From assembly GCA_002281575.1 (NCBI GenBank), contig NCGN01000011.1:1-64000 (forward strand): a stretch of DNA of 64,000 nt, in the 5' to 3' direction. Within the stretch, counting starts at the first letter, position 1. Each line of letters begins with the position of its first letter. Source of the stretch: Sphingobacteriia bacterium 28-36-52. GTDB taxonomy: Bacteria > Bacteroidota > Bacteroidia > Chitinophagales > Chitinophagaceae. The notes under the pieces were generated by a model, which saw only the letters and a list, made by a program, of their open reading frames with translations, was not told the origin of the DNA and searched no databases. Shown here in pieces: positions 47,448-56,693 of this stretch. The translations under genes and the position numbers were made by a program.

Positions 47448-49147
47448 TAATTCATTTTAATCTGTACTTCTTTTCTTCCGTTAATGCCAATGTAAAAATA
47501 GTTCTCTAAATCTTCTAATTGTAAATTGGCTCCTTGTTTAGAAGTTAAACGAATCGTTTGCCAAATATTCACTTTTGGCTTCAACACCAATAAACCATTA
47601 TTTGTTTTCACTTGCAGTGGCATATAAAAGTTTTTAACTGCATTAGAATACCTATAGCTTAGTGTTTTGCCATCTACAGACAATTTATAATCAAATGAAG
47701 GTATTTGAGTTGTAGTAAGGTATTGGGTAAATATTCCTTTAACTGAATACCCTGCAAACAAGGAAATTTCTTTTTCTATCATGGTTGTTGTAACAATTTG
47801 ATGATAGAATTTTTTATTGAGATGGCGCAACAGCTGCCTAAATTTTTCATCGTTGTTCATAGACATTCTAATACTATGTAACATAGCAGATGCTTTTGGA
47901 TACATATCTCCACTGCCTGTATTGTGTACATTGTAGGTTCCTAGTATTGGTTTATCGTTGCGGATATTTTTTCTGGCTCCTTTATTGTATGCTGAGCCTG
48001 CTTCTTTCCCGCTTAACCATTGCGTAAACAAAGTTTCAGAATAATTGGTAAACCCCTCATGAATCCACATGTCGGCAATATCTTTTGAAGTGATATTATT
48101 TCCAAACCATTCATGTCCACTCTCATGCACTACAATAAAGTCCCATTTTAATCCCCAACCTGTTCCAGACAAATCTCTTCCTAAATAGCCATTCATGTAT
48201 TTGTTTCCATATGCCACATTGCTCTGGTGCTCCATACCCAAGTAGGGCACTTCTACCAATTTAAATCCATCTTTATAAAATGGATATTTCCCAAACCAAT
48301 GTTCAAAACATTCTAACATAGGTTTTACTTGGGCAAATTGTTTTTCGGCTCCTTGTTTATTTTGTGGCAATACATAGTAATCTAAACTCAATTTTCCAGC
48401 TTCCCCATTAAACTCATCATGTAGATGAATATATTTTCCAATATTCATACTCACGCTATAATTATTAATGGGTTCATTTACCTGCCATACCCATGTTTTT
48501 GTTGCATCTTCATGTTGCATGGTATTAATTAATCTACCATTGGAAACATTCATTAAGGTATCAGGAACCCTAACAGAAATGGTTACTCCTTTTTCTGGTT
48601 CATCATATTGATGGTCTTTACAAGGCCACCAAACACTTGCACCTAACCCTTGACAGGAAGTGGCTACAAATGGATTACCCAATTCGTCTTTCGTCCAACT
48701 AATGCCACCATCCCACGGGGCTCTTATGGCAGCTCTCGGAACTCCATGATAATATACCTGTACCAATCCCTCCGTATTGGCTTGTAAATTATTGGGCATA
48801 TTAACCATTGCAACGTTGCCTTCTCTGTTAAATGTTAAATGCTGCTTGGATTTGCCTAAATAAAAGATACTGTCTATTACCAAAGGTTGCTGCAAATCAA
48901 TTTGCATACGTTTCCCTTTGGTCAAAACTTTGAATTGGATGTCTACTATCCCTTGTATCGTTTTGTCAACCAAATTGGGCCTTACTTGAATATCGTAGTG
49001 CAACAAATTCCACCAGGCTCTTTCTGGGGTAATGGATCCCCTTAATGTGTCGGCCTTGGTAAATAAGTTAGTGTCTGCTTTTTGCGCCATTATAGACAAT
49101 GGTAGCAAAAGCAAAAGACTCATCTTTAGCAAAGGTTTTTGATTCAT
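47447..49147 (-). CDS. M1-family metallopeptidase (aminopeptidase), exported
   Basis: A 566-residue exported peptidase that should remove N-terminal residues from peptides. It has a signal peptide (about 1-21), an N-terminal beta-sandwich domain, a GMEHQS block in place of the usual GxMEN, and the zinc site HESGHEWFGN followed after 18 residues by Glu in WIHEGF (gluzincin, near residue 340-370). The length is that of the short Bacteroidota M1 proteins that lack the long C-terminal helical domain. It lies between msrA and the flippase gene, with 33 bases to msrA. Confidence 0.92.
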   Translation of the reverse strand: MNQKPLLKMSLLLLLPLSIMAQKADTNLFTKADTLRGSITPERAWWNLLHYDIQVRPNLVDKTIQGIVDIQFKVLTKGKRMQIDLQQPLVIDSIFYLGKSKQHLTFNREGNVAMVNMPNNLQANTEGLVQVYYHGVPRAAIRAPWDGGISWTKDELGNPFVATSCQGLGASVWWPCKDHQYDEPEKGVTISVRVPDTLMNVSNGRLINTMQHEDATKTWVWQVNEPINNYSVSMNIGKYIHLHDEFNGEAGKLSLDYYVLPQNKQGAEKQFAQVKPMLECFEHWFGKYPFYKDGFKLVEVPYLGMEHQSNVAYGNKYMNGYLGRDLSGTGWGLKWDFIVVHESGHEWFGNNITSKDIADMWIHEGFTNYSETLFTQWLSGKEAGSAYNKGARKNIRNDKPILGTYNVHNTGSGDMYPKASAMLHSIRMSMNNDEKFRQLLRHLNKKFYHQIVTTTMIEKEISLFAGYSVKGIFTQYLTTTQIPSFDYKLSVDGKTLSYRYSNAVKNFYMPLQVKTNNGLLVLKPKVNIWQTIRLTSKQGANLQLEDLENYFYIGINGRKEVQIKMN

Positions 49148-49180
49148 TTGCTAAATGTAGCATATTCATCAAAAGAAAGT

Positions 49181-49837
49181 TTATTGCTTCTTTAATTTGT
49201 CTTTGAAGACTTTTTCAAATTTCTCTAGCTTGGGCGCAATTACAAAACGGCAATACCCTTGGTTTTGATTATTGTTATAATAATTCTGGTGGTAATTTTC
49301 TGCAGGATAAAAGTTTTTAAATGGTTCAATAATGGTAACAATAGGTTTTGCCCATGCACCACTCTTATCTAAGGCAGCTTTGTATTTCTCCGCTTTTTGC
49401 TTTTGTTCGGCATTGTGGTAATATATGGCCGAACGATATTGTGGCCCAATATCATTGCCTTGCTGATCCATTGTAGTTGGGTCATGGGTTTTCCAAAACA
49501 CTTCCAACAATTCGTCGTAGCTAATTTCGTTTGGATCAAAAACTATTCTAGCCAATTCTATATGACCAGTATTTTTATCACATACTTGTTCATAAGTGGG
49601 GTTTTCAACAAATCCGCCACCGTACCCACTCAAAACCTCTTTTACTCCTTTTAAACGCTGAAAAAACGCTTCTGTACACCAGAAACAACCTTCTCCAAAT
49701 GTTGCAGTGTCTGTTATTATATTCATTAAATTGGGTTTAGGGTTCAATTTTAAAGCTGCTTTATTGGGATCTTCTGCTGCTGCGCAAGAAAGCAACCACA
49801 TTGTTAGGGTAAGGGCAAATAGGTAGTTCTTTTTCAT
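49181..49837 (-). CDS. msrA: peptide-methionine (S)-S-oxide reductase, lipoprotein
   Basis: MsrA reduces methionine-S-sulfoxide in proteins. The 218-residue protein begins with a lipoprotein signal (LLSC, Cys18), so it acts in the envelope rather than the cytoplasm. The catalytic Cys51 is in GEGCFWC, and a resolving Cys follows in NQNQGYCRF near the C-terminus. YGGGFVENPTYEQVC and DPTTMDQQGNDIGPQYRS are typical family blocks. No MsrB domain is fused. It is the first gene of a run with the M1 peptidase and flippase. Confidence 0.94.
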   Translation of the reverse strand: MKKNYLFALTLTMWLLSCAAAEDPNKAALKLNPKPNLMNIITDTATFGEGCFWCTEAFFQRLKGVKEVLSGYGGGFVENPTYEQVCDKNTGHIELARIVFDPNEISYDELLEVFWKTHDPTTMDQQGNDIGPQYRSAIYYHNAEQKQKAEKYKAALDKSGAWAKPIVTIIEPFKNFYPAENYHQNYYNNNQNQGYCRFVIAPKLEKFEKVFKDKLKKQ

Positions 49838-49960
49838 AATGCTTTTCTAATCTACGGAATAATACTACAAACAGTTTGGTATTTTTGTTGAATAAGTATC
49901 CACTTATATACGAAACAGTGTTATTTAAACGATATATAGCTAAGAATTGATATTTTAAGA

Positions 49961-49968
49961 TAAATTTG
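49961..49968 (+). promoter_or_regulatory. putative -7 element of the 49985 gene
   Basis: TAAATTTG is a full match to TAnnTTTG, 16 bases before the ATG at 49985. Confidence 0.5.
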
Positions 49969-49984
49969 TGATACCGTAACCACT

Positions 49985-50494
49985 ATGAGTTTTCAGTCCC
50001 AATTTTGGAAGTACATGTCTCTACGCTTAGAGTCGCTGCTGCTGGCAATGCCGCTGTTGCTATTTTTTGCGCTATATCACTTCTACGACGCACTCAGCAT
50101 TGACCCATATTTTGGGGTTTCGGTACCGTTTATTTTAAGCACAAATATTTTGATCTTCCATATTCCTATTTTCTTGATTCCTTATTTAATGCATCGTTTC
50201 ATGCGTGATCAAGACAAAGGGCACGTATTAGTAAACTTTTTACACGTAGCACTCTCTATCTTTTTATTGGTTGCACTTATGTTTACTTATCAGGTAATAC
50301 AACCTGGATCTCCAGATACAGGCACACCTATTTTTGATATGCCCGAAAATAAATTATGGATGGAAGCAACAATGGCTACCTATGTAATATTGGGGGCACA
50401 AGTATTATTACAAATTGCATTTATCTTTTATTCACTTACAGTGCTATTTCCTTCTAAACAAAAGCAACCCCTACCGAGTTATTCATTTAATTAG
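49985..50494 (+). CDS. four-helix membrane protein of unknown function
   Basis: A 169-residue protein with four predicted membrane helices (about 17-35, 49-68, 84-102, 132-153) and short loops. There is no recognised motif; conserved-looking His/Tyr residues in the first two helices (ALYHFYD, IFHIPIFLIPYLMHR) could bind a ligand or heme but this is only a guess. It has its own -7 element, and mutS2 follows after 38 bases with another one. Confidence 0.65.
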   Translation: MSFQSQFWKYMSLRLESLLLAMPLLLFFALYHFYDALSIDPYFGVSVPFILSTNILIFHIPIFLIPYLMHRFMRDQDKGHVLVNFLHVALSIFLLVALMFTYQVIQPGSPDTGTPIFDMPENKLWMEATMATYVILGAQVLLQIAFIFYSLTVLFPSKQKQPLPSYSFN

Positions 50495-50505
50495 CTGGTT
50501 CAATG

Positions 50506-50513
50506 TAACTTTG
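50506..50513 (+). promoter_or_regulatory. putative -7 element of the MutS2-like gene
   Basis: TAACTTTG is a full match to TAnnTTTG, 19 bases before the ATG at 50533. The leader can form a small GCCAG/CTGGC hairpin just before the start. Confidence 0.5.
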
Positions 50514-50532
50514 CCAGCAGAAACTGGCTTTT

Positions 50533-52650
50533 ATGATGCGTTTGTACCCCGAATCGGCTTTAACACAATTGGAATTTGACAAGGTAAAAGAATTGTTAAG
50601 CGCTTTGTGCAATACAGACTTTTCTAAAAACAAATCCAATCAACTTCGCATTCATACCCGAAAAGATTTTATTGATAGAGAATTAAGACAAGCATTTGAA
50701 TACAAATTAATTCTGCAACAACAGCAATATTTTCCTGCAGATTTTACAGCTAATATATCCAAAGACATTAAACTCTTGTCTATCCCCGGTGCTTTACTAG
50801 TAGGGGAGCAGTGGATGATGATAAAAAAACTAACCGAAAGCATGGGCACTGTTTTTCGTTGGTTCGATAATGAACGCCGCATGGCATTTCCAGCACTAAC
50901 GCAGGTTTTAAGTGACAGTTATTACGAGAAGTTGATTGTAGAAATGATTAATGAAGTTTTAGATGATGCTGGTGTTGTGTTAGATAATGCTTCCCCTGAA
51001 TTGCAGAAAATTCGAATGAACTTGTATAAAAAAAGAAATGAGCTACGCAGGGTATTCGAGAAAATGGTACAGAAAATGGCCAAAGCAGGCTATACTGCAG
51101 ATATTGATGAAAGCTTTAGTAACGGAAGAAGAGTAGTAGCGGTTTTTTCGGAATATAAAAGACAGGTTAAGGGTATTTTACATGGAGAAAGTGACAGCCG
51201 TAAAACAGCATTTATTGAACCTGAGGAAACCATTGAGCTCAATAACGATGTATTTGCCTTAGAGAATGAAGAAATTAAAGAAGTGCAAAAAATACTACGT
51301 GCGCTTACTGCAAAACTTTCCGTTTATGCTCCATTACTTCAACAATACATTCAAATTATTGGAGAATATGATTTTATAAGGGCCAAAGCCAAACTGGCCA
51401 TTAATATGAATGCCAATTTGCCCAATGTATTAGATAAGGCAGTGGTGCAATTAATTGACGCTTATCATCCATTGTTGTATTTATACAATAAAGACTCTGG
51501 CAAAAAAACCATCCCCGTTTCTATACACTTAGACGACAAGAATAGAATACTGGTTATAAGTGGCCCTAACGCTGGGGGAAAAACAGTGACCATGAAAACC
51601 ATTGGCCTTAATCAAATGATGTTGCAAAGCGGTTTATTGGTTCCTGTACATCCTGATTCGCAAATGGGTATTTTTAAACAATTATATATTCATATTGGCG
51701 ATACCCAAAGTTTGCAATTTGAGTTGAGTACCTATTCTAGTCATTTGATGCATATGAAGCATTTTATGGAGAATGCGAATGGGAAAACATTATTTTTTAT
51801 AGATGAATTAGGATCTGGATCAGACCCTAATTTGGGAGGAGCTTTCGCTGAAGTAATTATGGAAGAATTGGGGCGTAAGCACTCATTCGGGGTAGTTACT
51901 ACGCATTATTTGAATTTAAAAGTAATGGCCAATCATACCCAAGGTATTTTAAATGGTGCCATGCAGTTTGATGAAGTGAACCTTCAGCCGATGTATAAAC
52001 TAATCATAGGTAAGCCTGGTAGTTCTTACACATTTGCCATTGCAGAAAGAATTGGCTTACCTAAAAATTTAATTAATCGAGCCAGAAAATTAGTAGAGGA
52101 AGACCATTTTAAATTAGACCGCTTACTCAATAGAACCGAACAAGACTTACAGCATTTAGAGAAAGAGAAGAAAGACTTAAATCGTTTGATGAAAGAGAAT
52201 GAACGCTTGAAAAAAGAAATGGAGCAAGTGATGAATAAAGAGCGCCATACTCAACAAGTTGAATTACTCAAAAATCAAAATAAGATTACCGAAGAACGTT
52301 TGCATTACTTAAAAGATATGGAGCGTAAGTTGAAACAAATTGTATTAGATTGGAAAAAATCGGAGAACAAAAATGAAGTCATCAAAAACCTACAAAACCT
52401 CTTATTTAAACAAAAAGAAACGATTGTAGTTAACAAACTGGCTAAAAAAGTAGACAAAAAATACAAGGAATTAAATACGCTTGTAGAGATAGGCACTTTG
52501 GTAAAATTAAAAAAGAATTACCAAGTTGGAGAAGTAAAAGAAATCCGAGGAAAGCGGGCCATTGTTCAAATTGGTGCATTACCCATTAATGTTGAGCTAG
52601 TCGATTTAATTCCAGTAGAGAAAATACCAGAACCAGCACCCAATAGTTAA
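50533..52650 (+). CDS. MutS2-like DNA-binding ATPase without Smr domain
   Basis: A 705-residue member of the MutS family that starts at the core/lever domain as MutS2 does, with no mismatch-recognition domains. The ATPase has Walker A GPNAGGKTVTMKT (near 344-356) and Walker B FFIDELGSGSDPNLGG. A long coiled coil (about 530-640) and a KOW-like small domain (GTLVKLKKNYQVGEVKEIRGK) follow, and the protein then ends. The C-terminal Smr nuclease of typical MutS2 (about 785 residues) is missing. MutS2 proteins act on branched DNA or on collided ribosomes; which applies here is unknown. Confidence 0.88.
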   Translation: MMRLYPESALTQLEFDKVKELLSALCNTDFSKNKSNQLRIHTRKDFIDRELRQAFEYKLILQQQQYFPADFTANISKDIKLLSIPGALLVGEQWMMIKKLTESMGTVFRWFDNERRMAFPALTQVLSDSYYEKLIVEMINEVLDDAGVVLDNASPELQKIRMNLYKKRNELRRVFEKMVQKMAKAGYTADIDESFSNGRRVVAVFSEYKRQVKGILHGESDSRKTAFIEPEETIELNNDVFALENEEIKEVQKILRALTAKLSVYAPLLQQYIQIIGEYDFIRAKAKLAINMNANLPNVLDKAVVQLIDAYHPLLYLYNKDSGKKTIPVSIHLDDKNRILVISGPNAGGKTVTMKTIGLNQMMLQSGLLVPVHPDSQMGIFKQLYIHIGDTQSLQFELSTYSSHLMHMKHFMENANGKTLFFIDELGSGSDPNLGGAFAEVIMEELGRKHSFGVVTTHYLNLKVMANHTQGILNGAMQFDEVNLQPMYKLIIGKPGSSYTFAIAERIGLPKNLINRARKLVEEDHFKLDRLLNRTEQDLQHLEKEKKDLNRLMKENERLKKEMEQVMNKERHTQQVELLKNQNKITEERLHYLKDMERKLKQIVLDWKKSENKNEVIKNLQNLLFKQKETIVVNKLAKKVDKKYKELNTLVEIGTLVKLKKNYQVGEVKEIRGKRAIVQIGALPINVELVDLIPVEKIPEPAPNS

Positions 52651-52656
52651 AATGAA

Positions 52657-52683
52657 TCTGTATTTTACAGACTGAATTTTTGC
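52657..52683 (+). terminator. weak terminator after the MutS2-like gene
   Basis: TCTGT (52657-52661) pairs with ACAGA (52667-52671) over a 5-base loop, followed after a few bases by ATTTTTG. Short stem. Confidence 0.35.
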
Positions 52684-52684
52684 T

Positions 52685-54613
52685 GTGAAATATTGTTTTT
52701 TTATTTTTTCCTTATTCATCAATCTTAGTGCGAATGCACAACTCTGTACAGGTAGTTTAGGAGAGCCTGTAGTCAATATCAGTTTCGGCAATAAAAATTC
52801 GGCTGCTGGGCCTTTAAGACCAGGTGTAACCAATTTAGGTTATGCAGCCACAGGATGCCCAAACGATGGCAACTATACCATCACCAATGCTGCTTTAGGT
52901 TGCTTTTCAAGCACCTGGCACGATATTAATAGAGATCATACAGGAGATGAAGATGGTCGATTTATGTTGATTAATGCCACCAATGCACCCAGTGTGTTTT
53001 TTGTTGATACCATTACGGGGCTTTGTGGCAACACCAGTTATGAGTTTGGCGCATGGGTTGCCAATGTGTTGAAACCATCAAGTTGTAATGGAAATGGAAC
53101 CAAACCCAACTTAACATTTACGATTGAAACCCTTTCAGGAACAGTACTAGAATCGTACAACACAGGCAATATAAATGAAGACGCTGTATTAACATTTAAA
53201 CAATATGGATTCTTATTTAAGCCAGATATTAATACCTCCACCATTGTTTTAAGAATTGCCAATAATGCTGGAACAGGTTGTGGAAACGACCTTGCATTGG
53301 ATGACATTACTTTCAGGCCATGTGGCCCTGTAATGAGCGCCAGTATTGATGGGGTAGCTGGGTTTACTAAAAATGTTTGCTTTAACAATCAAACTAATTT
53401 GAATTTAAATATGTCTGTTGGATCAGGTTATTTAAACCCGGTTTATCAATGGCAGTTGAGTACTAATTTGGGGAATACTTGGAACGATATTTTAGGTGCA
53501 ACTAGTACTAATTATATAAGGAGCGGAACTTCTGTGGGCACTTTTCAATATCGATTAGTAGCCGGAGAATCTGCGTTTGCAAGTGTTGCATCATGTAAAA
53601 CTGCTTCACTCCCTGTCACCATTAAAATAAATAATGAAGCGCCGAAATTGGGCAACCAAACCATCAACCAATGTATTGGAGGAAGTATCAATTTTAATGG
53701 CGCTTCTGGATCAGGGTCAAGCTTAACCTATCAATGGACTGGGCCAAACGGTTTTAGTGCGGCTATTCGTGATCCAATCTTACCCAATATTCGTTTAGGA
53801 GACACAGGTAGATATATTGTTCAAGTTTCTACAAACGAAGGATGTTCTGCAAATGATACAATTACCATAACAGCTTTTAATGCAATCAATGGCTCTTATA
53901 CTGGCAATAACCTAATTTGTTTAGGCGATAGTACATTACTATCAGCTGTTGGTGGTAGCCAATTTGAATGGTATAATAATACCCGTGCAATTGTTGGATC
54001 CAATAGTTCTTACTTAGCTAAACCAACAGATACTACCACTTATCAATTATTGTTTAGAGATGTAATGGGATGTTCAGATTCAATTAATATACCCGTGAAG
54101 GTGATTAAACCACCAGTGGTTGATGCTGGTCCAAATAGAAGCATTATGCAAGGAAATAGTACAGCTTTGTTGGGAAGTATTTCTGGACAAAACAATGGAT
54201 TTGTTTGGTCGCCGCTAACCAATATGTTACAGCAAAATACATTAACTCCTTTGGTAAGCCCATTTAATACCACTACTTATACTTTAACTGCATATGGACT
54301 TAACGGTTGTACAATAACAACAGATACGGCTCTAGTACGTGTATTCGTCAGCATTGCTCCTCCTAATTCATTTTCTCCTAATGGAGATGGTATTCATGAT
54401 ATTTGGTTGGTACCAGGATTAGAAACTTATCCCTTTTCTGAAGTGAGTATTTTTAACAGAGCAGGCCAAATCATGTTCCAAGCAAAACCATATGCAGAGG
54501 GGTGGGATGGAAAATACAAAGGCAAAGATGTTCCATCAGGCGTATATTATTATATCATCAATCGCGGCAACGGAGAAGCATTGTTGTCGGGCAGTATTTA
54601 TTTAATTAAATAA
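52685..54613 (+). CDS. secreted Ig-like protein with gliding/T9SS C-terminal domain (CHU_C)
   Basis: A 642-residue secreted protein; start GTG at 52685, chosen because a proper signal peptide follows at once (MKYCFFIFSLFINLSANAQ). An N-terminal beta-sandwich (about 25-215) is followed by Ig-like or PKD-like repeats, and then by the C-terminal domain beginning FSPNGDGIHDIWLVPGL and ending SGVYYYIINRGNGE. This is the gliding-motility-associated (type B) T9SS sorting signal, so the protein should be exported through the type IX system to the cell surface. Function of the body unknown, perhaps adhesion. It precedes YhcH by 3 bases. Confidence 0.9.
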   Translation: MKYCFFIFSLFINLSANAQLCTGSLGEPVVNISFGNKNSAAGPLRPGVTNLGYAATGCPNDGNYTITNAALGCFSSTWHDINRDHTGDEDGRFMLINATNAPSVFFVDTITGLCGNTSYEFGAWVANVLKPSSCNGNGTKPNLTFTIETLSGTVLESYNTGNINEDAVLTFKQYGFLFKPDINTSTIVLRIANNAGTGCGNDLALDDITFRPCGPVMSASIDGVAGFTKNVCFNNQTNLNLNMSVGSGYLNPVYQWQLSTNLGNTWNDILGATSTNYIRSGTSVGTFQYRLVAGESAFASVASCKTASLPVTIKINNEAPKLGNQTINQCIGGSINFNGASGSGSSLTYQWTGPNGFSAAIRDPILPNIRLGDTGRYIVQVSTNEGCSANDTITITAFNAINGSYTGNNLICLGDSTLLSAVGGSQFEWYNNTRAIVGSNSSYLAKPTDTTTYQLLFRDVMGCSDSINIPVKVIKPPVVDAGPNRSIMQGNSTALLGSISGQNNGFVWSPLTNMLQQNTLTPLVSPFNTTTYTLTAYGLNGCTITTDTALVRVFVSIAPPNSFSPNGDGIHDIWLVPGLETYPFSEVSIFNRAGQIMFQAKPYAEGWDGKYKGKDVPSGVYYYIINRGNGEALLSGSIYLIK

Positions 54614-54616
54614 ACT

Positions 54617-55069
54617 ATGATTCTAGATTCAATTGACTGTTTACAAACCTATTCTAAGCTGCATCCACGATTTGCAAAAGCTATGGAATACATTACTGCA
54701 GCTAAATACAGCGAGTTACCCCCTGGTGAAATTAAATGGGATGGAGAAGATATTCGTGCCATTGTAATTCACGATCAATTAGTGAATGAAAAAGATTCTA
54801 CCGATTATTTTGAATGTCATAATACTTACATAGATATTCAAATAGTGTATGAAGGAGTGGAGCGGGTAGGATGGAAGCCTCGAACCAATTGTATGTTTCC
54901 GCGTGGTGAATACAATGCCGAAAAAGACGTACTTTTTTATGAAGACAAACCTGAATTATTTTTTGAATTAAAGCCAGCTCATTTCACTATCTATTTTCCC
55001 AATGATGTGCATGCACCAATGATTGGAGAAGGGGCAATTAAGAAAATGGTGGTGAAAGTAAAGTTGTAG
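54617..55069 (+). CDS. YhcH/YjgK/YiaL family protein
   Basis: A 150-residue cupin-like protein of the family that includes YhcH and the EbgC subunit. Typical blocks are GEIKWDGEDIRAIV, HNTYIDIQIVYEGVERVGW and the metal-site His in YFPNDVHAPMIGEG. Members are found in sugar-acid and sialic acid operons and are thought to act on sugar anomers or similar, but the reaction is not settled. It sits 3 bases after the T9SS protein and 24 bases before the sulfatase, so a role in handling sugars freed at the surface is reasonable. Confidence 0.9.
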   Translation: MILDSIDCLQTYSKLHPRFAKAMEYITAAKYSELPPGEIKWDGEDIRAIVIHDQLVNEKDSTDYFECHNTYIDIQIVYEGVERVGWKPRTNCMFPRGEYNAEKDVLFYEDKPELFFELKPAHFTIYFPNDVHAPMIGEGAIKKMVVKVKL

Positions 55070-55093
55070 CTTTAGAATCAATAATACTTAAGC

Positions 55094-56614
55094 ATGAAGC
55101 ACTCCATTCTTTTAGCACTATTGACCATTTTTATGGTATCAATAAATGCCCAACGTCCTAATATTGTTTTGATTGTTTCCGATGACCATTCTTATCAAAC
55201 CATCAGCGCTTATGGCAGCAAGTACATGGAAACACCTAATATTGATCGAATTGCTAAAGAAGGAATTCGTTTCGATAAAGCTTATGTTACCAACAGTATT
55301 TGCGGCCCTAGTAGAGCAGTTATTTTAACTGGTAAATACAGCCACAAAAACGGATTTAAAGACAACGCTAATTCTAGTTTTGATGGATCACAAAATACTT
55401 TCATTAAAGAATTAACCAAAACGGGTTATCAAACTGCATGGATAGGCAAATGGCATTTACAAACCAATCCTCAGGGATTTTCTTATTGGCAAGTGCTGCC
55501 GGGTCAGGGTAGTTATTACAATCCCGATTTTTTGATGATGAATGGGGAAAGAAAAAGGGTAGAAGGGTATGTGTCTGATGTAGTAGAAGATGCGGCTGAA
55601 AAATGGTTGAGCGAGAGAGATACCAGCCAACCTTTTTGTTTAGTAATTGGCCATAAAAACACCCATCGTACTTGGATGCCCGATACCAAAGATTTGCGTT
55701 TGTTTAATCAATCTTCATTCCCTCTACCTACTAACTTTTACGACAGGTATGAAACCCGTGCAGCTGCTGCATTACAAGACATGACAATTGATAAAACCAT
55801 GCGAATGGGGTATGATTTGAAAATGTTTGATAGTAAAGAAGAAGAAGACAAAGAATTTTCAATTAAAAGAATGACTTCGGCTCAAAGACAAGCGTACATG
55901 TCTTTCTATGATTCTATTTATGCTGATTTTAAATCAAAAAAATTAAGTGGGAAAGCCCTGGTTGAATGGAAATACCAGCGCTATATGCAAGACTATTTGG
56001 CAACAGCGGCTTCTTTGGATAGAAATATTGGTCGCACTTTAGATTATTTAGACAAACATCAGTTGACCAAAAATACCATTGTAATTTATGTGAGCGACCA
56101 AGGCTTTTATATGGGAGAACATGGTTGGTTCGACAAAAGATTTATGTATGAAGAATCTTTTAGAACCCCCATGGTAATGCGTTATCCTGATGTAGTAAAA
56201 TCTGGAACTGTAAATAACCAAATGGTTATGAATCTAGACCTTGGCCCTACATTACTAGACGCTGCAGGTATTAAAGCACCTAGCGACATGCAGGGTAAAT
56301 CATTTTTGCCTCTAGTAAAAGATGTTGCCAAAAAGGGAAGAAATGCCATGTATTATCACTATTATGAAAATGGGGAACATTCGGTATCGCCTCATTTTGG
56401 TATTAGTACTGGTCGGTATAAATTAATTCGATTTTATACACGTGTAAATGGTTGGGAGTTATTTGATTTAGAGAAAGACCCGAGTGAAATGCTTAACATC
56501 TATGGTAAAAAAGGCAATGAAAAAATAACTTCTGAATTAAAAAAGCAATTGGCCCAGTTGATTGAGCAGTATGAAGATGTAGAAGCCAGGAAAATAATGG
56601 AAGCTGGGGATTAG
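55094..56614 (+). CDS. sulfatase (S1 family, formylglycine type), exported
   Basis: Hydrolyses a sulfate ester or sulfamate, probably on a glycan. The 506-residue protein has a signal peptide ending NAQ, the metal-binding Asp30-Asp31 (VLIVSDDHSY), and the sulfatase signature C-x-P-S-R at Cys70 (SICGPSRAVILTGKY), whose Cys must be oxidised to formylglycine by a separate enzyme. GKWHLQ and the C-terminal KLIRFY/ELFDLEKDPSE block are also typical. Its stop codon lies within the first copy of a 26-base tandem repeat. Confidence 0.95.
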   Translation: MKHSILLALLTIFMVSINAQRPNIVLIVSDDHSYQTISAYGSKYMETPNIDRIAKEGIRFDKAYVTNSICGPSRAVILTGKYSHKNGFKDNANSSFDGSQNTFIKELTKTGYQTAWIGKWHLQTNPQGFSYWQVLPGQGSYYNPDFLMMNGERKRVEGYVSDVVEDAAEKWLSERDTSQPFCLVIGHKNTHRTWMPDTKDLRLFNQSSFPLPTNFYDRYETRAAAALQDMTIDKTMRMGYDLKMFDSKEEEDKEFSIKRMTSAQRQAYMSFYDSIYADFKSKKLSGKALVEWKYQRYMQDYLATAASLDRNIGRTLDYLDKHQLTKNTIVIYVSDQGFYMGEHGWFDKRFMYEESFRTPMVMRYPDVVKSGTVNNQMVMNLDLGPTLLDAAGIKAPSDMQGKSFLPLVKDVAKKGRNAMYYHYYENGEHSVSPHFGISTGRYKLIRFYTRVNGWELFDLEKDPSEMLNIYGKKGNEKITSELKKQLAQLIEQYEDVEARKIMEAGD

Positions 56615-56684
56615 CTTCCCTCCACTTTCAGTGGGATTAGCTTCGCTCCCCATTTCATGGGATTAGCTTCGCTGATCCTAAATG
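56607..56684. repeat. three-copy 26-base tandem repeat
   Basis: The core GGGATTAGCTTCGCT begins at 56607 (with C for G at one position), 56633 and 56659, exactly 26 bases apart; the remaining 11 bases of each unit differ. The first copy includes the stop codon of the sulfatase gene. CCCCATTT (56648-56655) and AAATGGGG (56680-56687) across the last two copies could form a hairpin. Confidence 0.8.
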
Positions 56685-56693
56685 GGGGAGGCA

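Noticed and set aside
45951..49837. Capsule or O-antigen gene cluster around the flippase
   Set aside because: No glycosyltransferase, polymerase or sugar-nucleotide gene is present nearby.
56607..56684. Possible CRISPR array
   Set aside because: Only three units, variable part of 11 bases, no cas genes, and the first unit is inside a coding end.
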